NCBI RefSeq assembly: GCF_000215975.1
Contig: NC_015682.1
Coordinates: 930,001 to 994,000 of the forward strand
DNA length: 64,000 bases
Origin: Thermodesulfobacterium geofontis OPF15
GTDB lineage: Bacteria; Desulfobacterota; Thermodesulfobacteria; Thermodesulfobacteriales; Thermodesulfobacteriaceae
Reading direction: 5' to 3'
Shown: one piece after another, positions 60,925 through 64,000 of the stretch
Position numbering within the stretch: position 1 is the stretch's first letter
Layout: each line of letters starts with the position of its first letter
The notes under the pieces: model-generated
What the model saw: the letters and a program-made list of their open reading frames with translations, nothing else
Told to the model about the DNA's origin: nothing
Database searches by the model: none
Program-made: the position numbers and the translations under genes

Positions 60925-63522
60925 TTGTCCCTTAGGATAAAATTAAAAATAGCATTTTTAGTTTTCTTAATACTTTTTTCTGTTTTTTTACTTCTTCCTA
61001 CCTTTGTAAAAGACCTTCCTCCCTGGTTTAAAAAGTACATTTATAGAGGCGAGCTTAAACTTGGTCTTGATTTAAAAGGAGGTGTTCATTTAGTTCTTAG
61101 ACCAGATTTAGAAAAAGCTCTAAAAACCCAATTTGATAATTATTTGCAAGATATAAAAGCTCAAGCTCTTAGAACAAATATAAATTTTGAGCTTATTCCT
61201 GAGGAAAATAAGGCAACTTTTAAGTTTTATAAAGAGGAAGATTTAAGAGTATTTAAAGATGAAATAATAAAAGGTTTTAAGGAATTGCAGATAGTTAAAG
61301 AAGGGAAAGAGAAAGATGCCTTTTTTGTAGAAGTTAGTTTATCTCAGGAAAAGGTTTCTTATATAAGGGAACATATTTTAGATCAGGTTCTTGAAGTTAT
61401 AAGAAATAGAATTGACCAATTTGGAGTAGCAGAACCTATAATTACAAAACAGGGTTCTGACAAAATAGTAATTCAGCTTCCTGGCTTAAAGGATCCTCAA
61501 AGAGCAATAAATGTAGTAGGTCAAACAGCTCAGCTTGAATTTAAATTGGTAGATGAAGAAGCTATGCAAAAATTGAATTTAGATGCCCTTATTAATTCTT
61601 TGATAAAGGAAAAGAAAATTTCTCTTGATGCTCCTATAGAAGAGTGGAGAAAACTAATTAAACCTTATATACCTCCAGATTCAGAATTTTATTTTTTGGT
61701 AGAAAAAGATAGAACCACAGGGAAAATAATAAAAAAGCCTATTGTTTTAAAAAAAGAGGCAGTTCTTACTGGAACGTATCTAAAAAATGCACAAGTTCGT
61801 ATAGATCCTCAATTTAATGAGCCCTATGTATGGATTCAATTTGATTCAAGAGGAGCAAAAATATTTGAGCAAATTACTGGAGAAAACGTAGGTAAAAGGC
61901 TTGCAATTGTTCTTGATGAAGTAGTGCGTTCTGCACCAGTTATAAGAGAAAAAATTTCAGGAGGAGATGCTCAAATAACAGGTAGTTTTACAATGGAAGA
62001 AGCATCAGACCTTGCCCTTGTTTTAAGGGCAGGAGCTCTCCCAGCTCCTGTTAAAATTTTACAAAATATTACTATCGGACCTTCCCTTGGAAAAGATTCT
62101 ATTCAGAAAGGAATTATAGCAGGTTTAATAGGAGCATCAGCAGTTATTGTTTTCACTTCTATTTATTACAGGATTTCTGGAATGATAGCGGTTTGTGCAC
62201 TTATTTTAAATATTTACTTTTTATTAGCTCTTTTATCAGCTTTTCAGGCCACTTTAACCCTTCCTGGAATTGCTGGAATTATCTTAAGCATTGGTATGGG
62301 AGTGGATTCTAATGTGCTTATTTTCGAAAGAATTAGAGATGAACTTAAATTGGGAAGAAGTACCTATTCAGCTATCTTTCAAGGATATTCAAGAGCTTTT
62401 TGGACCATTTTTGATGCTCACATTACAGTTTTAATAACCTCTTTAATTTTATTTCTTTTTGGTACAGGTCCTATTAGAGGTTTTGCAGTAACTTTATCCA
62501 TTTCTATTATTGTAAATTTATTTACAGCTATTTTTGCAACCAAGATATTTTATGAATATTTATATGAAAAAGGTAAAGAATTTAAGATTAAATTTTTTGA
62601 AATTATAAGAAATCCTAAAATTGATTTTATGAAATATAAAAAGATTTTTGCTATAGTTTCTATTCTTTTTAGTTTAATAGGAATTTTAGCTTTTATTCAA
62701 GCTTTCAGAGGAAAGGCTAATTTGGGGATAGATTTTACAGGCGGGACTCTTATTTATTTAAAAAGTGAAATTCCTCCTTCCTTAGATAAAATAAGAAAGA
62801 CACTTTCTCAAGAGGGTTTTGGAGACTTTACTCTTCAGGATGTTAAAGGTGAAAATATGCTTCTTTTAAAACTAAAAAGTTCTAAAGAAACTCTTACCGA
62901 AGATGTAAATAAGATTTTAACAACCTTAAAAAGTAAATTTCCTGAATATAACTTTACTTTGTTAGGAAAAGAAGAAATCGGAGCTACCATAAGTAAAGAA
63001 TTAAAAAAGAAAGCCACTTTAGCTATCTTAGGTGCCCTTTTAGGTATTATACTTTATCTTACTTTTAGATTTAATTTTAACTTTGGTGTAGCTGCAGGAA
63101 TAGCAACCTTTCATGATGTTCTTTTTACTTTAGCAATTTTTTATCTTTTGGGTAAAGAAATAAATCTCCTTTTTATTACCGCTTTACTTACCTTAGCAGG
63201 TTATTCCTTAACAGATACCGTGGTTATTTTTGATAGAATAAGAGAAAATATTTTGAATAGGAAATCTAAAGATTTTGATGAATTAGTGAATATAAGTATA
63301 AATGAAGTGTTAGCAAGAACGCTTATCACTACTATTACAACTCTTTTTGGTTCAGTAAGTTTACTTGGTTTTGGAGGTATAGTTATAAGAGACTTTGCCT
63401 TAGCTTTAACTATAGGATTTATTGTAGGAACTTATAGCTCTATTTTTATTGCTTCTCCTATTTTAAAAGTTTTACATAAAGGAAAAGTGCCAGAACTTAT
63501 TCCCAAAGAACGCCTTTTTTAA
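60925..63522 (+). CDS. secDF: SecD-SecF fused protein-export membrane protein
   Basis: 865 residues, proton-driven accessory to SecYEG. The SecD half has a first membrane segment, YRGELKLGLDLKGGVHLVL, the P1 domain, IRNRIDQFGVAEPIITKQG, GGDAQITGSFTMEEA, and IILSIGMGVDSNVLIFERIRDE. The SecF half starts at about residue 565 (FMKYKKIFAIVSILFSLIG) with GIDFTGGTLIYLK, LTLAGYSLTDTVVIFDRIRE and ARTLITTITTL. About 12 membrane segments in total. One continuous frame, so a true fusion. Starts at TTG 60925 after an AGGGGG site. Confidence 0.94.
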   Translation: MSLRIKLKIAFLVFLILFSVFLLLPTFVKDLPPWFKKYIYRGELKLGLDLKGGVHLVLRPDLEKALKTQFDNYLQDIKAQALRTNINFELIPEENKATFKFYKEEDLRVFKDEIIKGFKELQIVKEGKEKDAFFVEVSLSQEKVSYIREHILDQVLEVIRNRIDQFGVAEPIITKQGSDKIVIQLPGLKDPQRAINVVGQTAQLEFKLVDEEAMQKLNLDALINSLIKEKKISLDAPIEEWRKLIKPYIPPDSEFYFLVEKDRTTGKIIKKPIVLKKEAVLTGTYLKNAQVRIDPQFNEPYVWIQFDSRGAKIFEQITGENVGKRLAIVLDEVVRSAPVIREKISGGDAQITGSFTMEEASDLALVLRAGALPAPVKILQNITIGPSLGKDSIQKGIIAGLIGASAVIVFTSIYYRISGMIAVCALILNIYFLLALLSAFQATLTLPGIAGIILSIGMGVDSNVLIFERIRDELKLGRSTYSAIFQGYSRAFWTIFDAHITVLITSLILFLFGTGPIRGFAVTLSISIIVNLFTAIFATKIFYEYLYEKGKEFKIKFFEIIRNPKIDFMKYKKIFAIVSILFSLIGILAFIQAFRGKANLGIDFTGGTLIYLKSEIPPSLDKIRKTLSQEGFGDFTLQDVKGENMLLLKLKSSKETLTEDVNKILTTLKSKFPEYNFTLLGKEEIGATISKELKKKATLAILGALLGIILYLTFRFNFNFGVAAGIATFHDVLFTLAIFYLLGKEINLLFITALLTLAGYSLTDTVVIFDRIRENILNRKSKDFDELVNISINEVLARTLITTITTLFGSVSLLGFGGIVIRDFALALTIGFIVGTYSSIFIASPILKVLHKGKVPELIPKERLF

Positions 63523-64000
63523 GTCTTTGACCACAAGCAAATTCATAAGCAGAAATTTTTTTCTTACCTTCTAATTGAACTTCTTTTAACAAAATTGCAT
63601 CTTTAGAAGTGGCAACAAGAATTCCATCCTTATTTATGTCTAAAATAGTTCCCGGCTTTTCTTCATGTTTTAGTGGAACAGCTTTTGCTGAAAATACTTT
63701 TAAAAGCTTGTTTTTATAATAAGTAAAGGCAGAAGGCCAAGGTAAAAAGGCTTTTATTTTTTTTTCTATTTTTTCAGCTGGTTCTTCAAAGGTAAAAAAT
63801 CCGTCTTCTTTTTTTAAAATGGGAGCATAAGAAATTCCTTCCTCAGGTTGAGGTATTATTTTTAATTCTCCTTTTTTATGAAGTTCTATAGCAGAAAGAA
63901 TAGTCTCTTTCCCAAGCTGAGCTAATTTTTGGGAAAGAGAATTAGCATCGTCATTTTCTGAAATAGGAATTTTTTTCTGTAAGAGTATAGGTCCTGTATC
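63497..64000 (-). CDS. fmt: Methionyl-tRNA formyltransferase, C-terminal part (partial)
   Basis: A reverse-strand frame of 167 residues enters from the right edge and stops at 63497-63499. It covers the end of the formyltransferase catalytic domain (DTGPILLQKKIPI, LAQLGKETILSAIELHKKGE, QPEEGISYAPILKKEDG) and the C-terminal OB domain (FLPWPSAFTYYKNKLLKVFS, VPLKHEEKPGTIL, EFACGQRLKKGVLW), which binds initiator Met-tRNA. Its last 26 bases overlap the end of secDF convergently. Confidence 0.95.
   Translation of the reverse strand, partial: DTGPILLQKKIPISENDDANSLSQKLAQLGKETILSAIELHKKGELKIIPQPEEGISYAPILKKEDGFFTFEEPAEKIEKKIKAFLPWPSAFTYYKNKLLKVFSAKAVPLKHEEKPGTILDINKDGILVATSKDAILLKEVQLEGKKKISAYEFACGQRLKKGVLWE

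Overview
The window is AT-rich (roughly 30% G+C judged by eye, not computed) and densely packed bacterial chromosome. The gene set points to an anaerobic, thermophilic, Gram-negative bacterium of the Thermodesulfobacterium type. Evidence: a class II (B12) ribonucleotide reductase, PyrD/PyrK electron-transfer dihydroorotate dehydrogenase, endonuclease Q and an archaeal-type RNA ligase (both mostly in archaea and thermophiles), a fused SecDF, an outer-membrane porin, LPS-type glycosyltransferases, AGA-dominated arginine codons and Lys/Glu/Ile-rich proteins. The genus is inferred from memory of such genomes, not from a search.

Layout. 1-5529 is the distal division/cell-wall cluster murG(partial)-murC-murB-ftsQ-ftsA-ftsZ, followed by a ParB-fold protein coupled to a MEMO1-family protein (5543-7518). 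7498-15321 is a leftward run: trpF, a DUF2148 ferredoxin-like protein, a LapA-like membrane protein, a porin, hslO, pyrD, pyrK, a Cys-cluster protein and murJ. 15407-17481 holds ribBA, tRNA-Phe and a secreted TPR protein without a normal start codon. 17508-19703 is a small surface-sugar island: a possible integrase remnant, a GT2 glycosyltransferase and an FkbM methyltransferase that may be frameshifted. 19806-23402 is a tight three-gene cassette: radical SAM/B12 protein, Cys-motif TPR protein and thioredoxin-HEAT protein. 23506-23994 is a minimal family X DNA polymerase-like protein. 24112-27710 holds tRNA-Arg, a ZraSR-like sensor/sigma54 activator pair and a ZraP-like periplasmic protein with its own sigma54-type promoter. 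27857-34987 holds miaB, a creatininase-like protein, rtcA, a GT39 transferase, an Rnl3-type RNA ligase, a siroheme dehydrogenase and a NUDIX protein. 35067-42676 holds lon, tRNA-His, rplS, rnhB, yraN, a DUF6178 protein and nrdJ. 42691-45687 holds homoserine dehydrogenase, a CheD-like protein lacking its catalytic residues, an HDOD protein and a lipoprotein. 45745-47965 holds a secreted protein with a second copy of the sigma54-type promoter, a frameshifted endoQ, tRNA-Leu and tRNA-Pro. 48058-56147 holds dnaX-ybaB-recR-(kinase-like)-dprA-MFS-purD and the opposing purE-yedF. 56251-64000 holds sugar/LPS genes, a lytic transglycosylase, a metal-binding lipocalin-unrelated ZnuA-like protein, secDF and the end of fmt.

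The most promising signals are: (a) two unlinked secreted-protein genes sharing a nearly identical sigma54-like promoter at the same distance from their start codons, with TTGCAA-type palindromes upstream, probably the regulon of the adjacent NtrC-family regulator; (b) the radical SAM/TPR/thioredoxin cassette; (c) the mini family X polymerase; (d) the ParB-fold/MEMO pair; (e) a CheD homologue that has lost Cys and His. No stretch over 300 bases lacks a gene.
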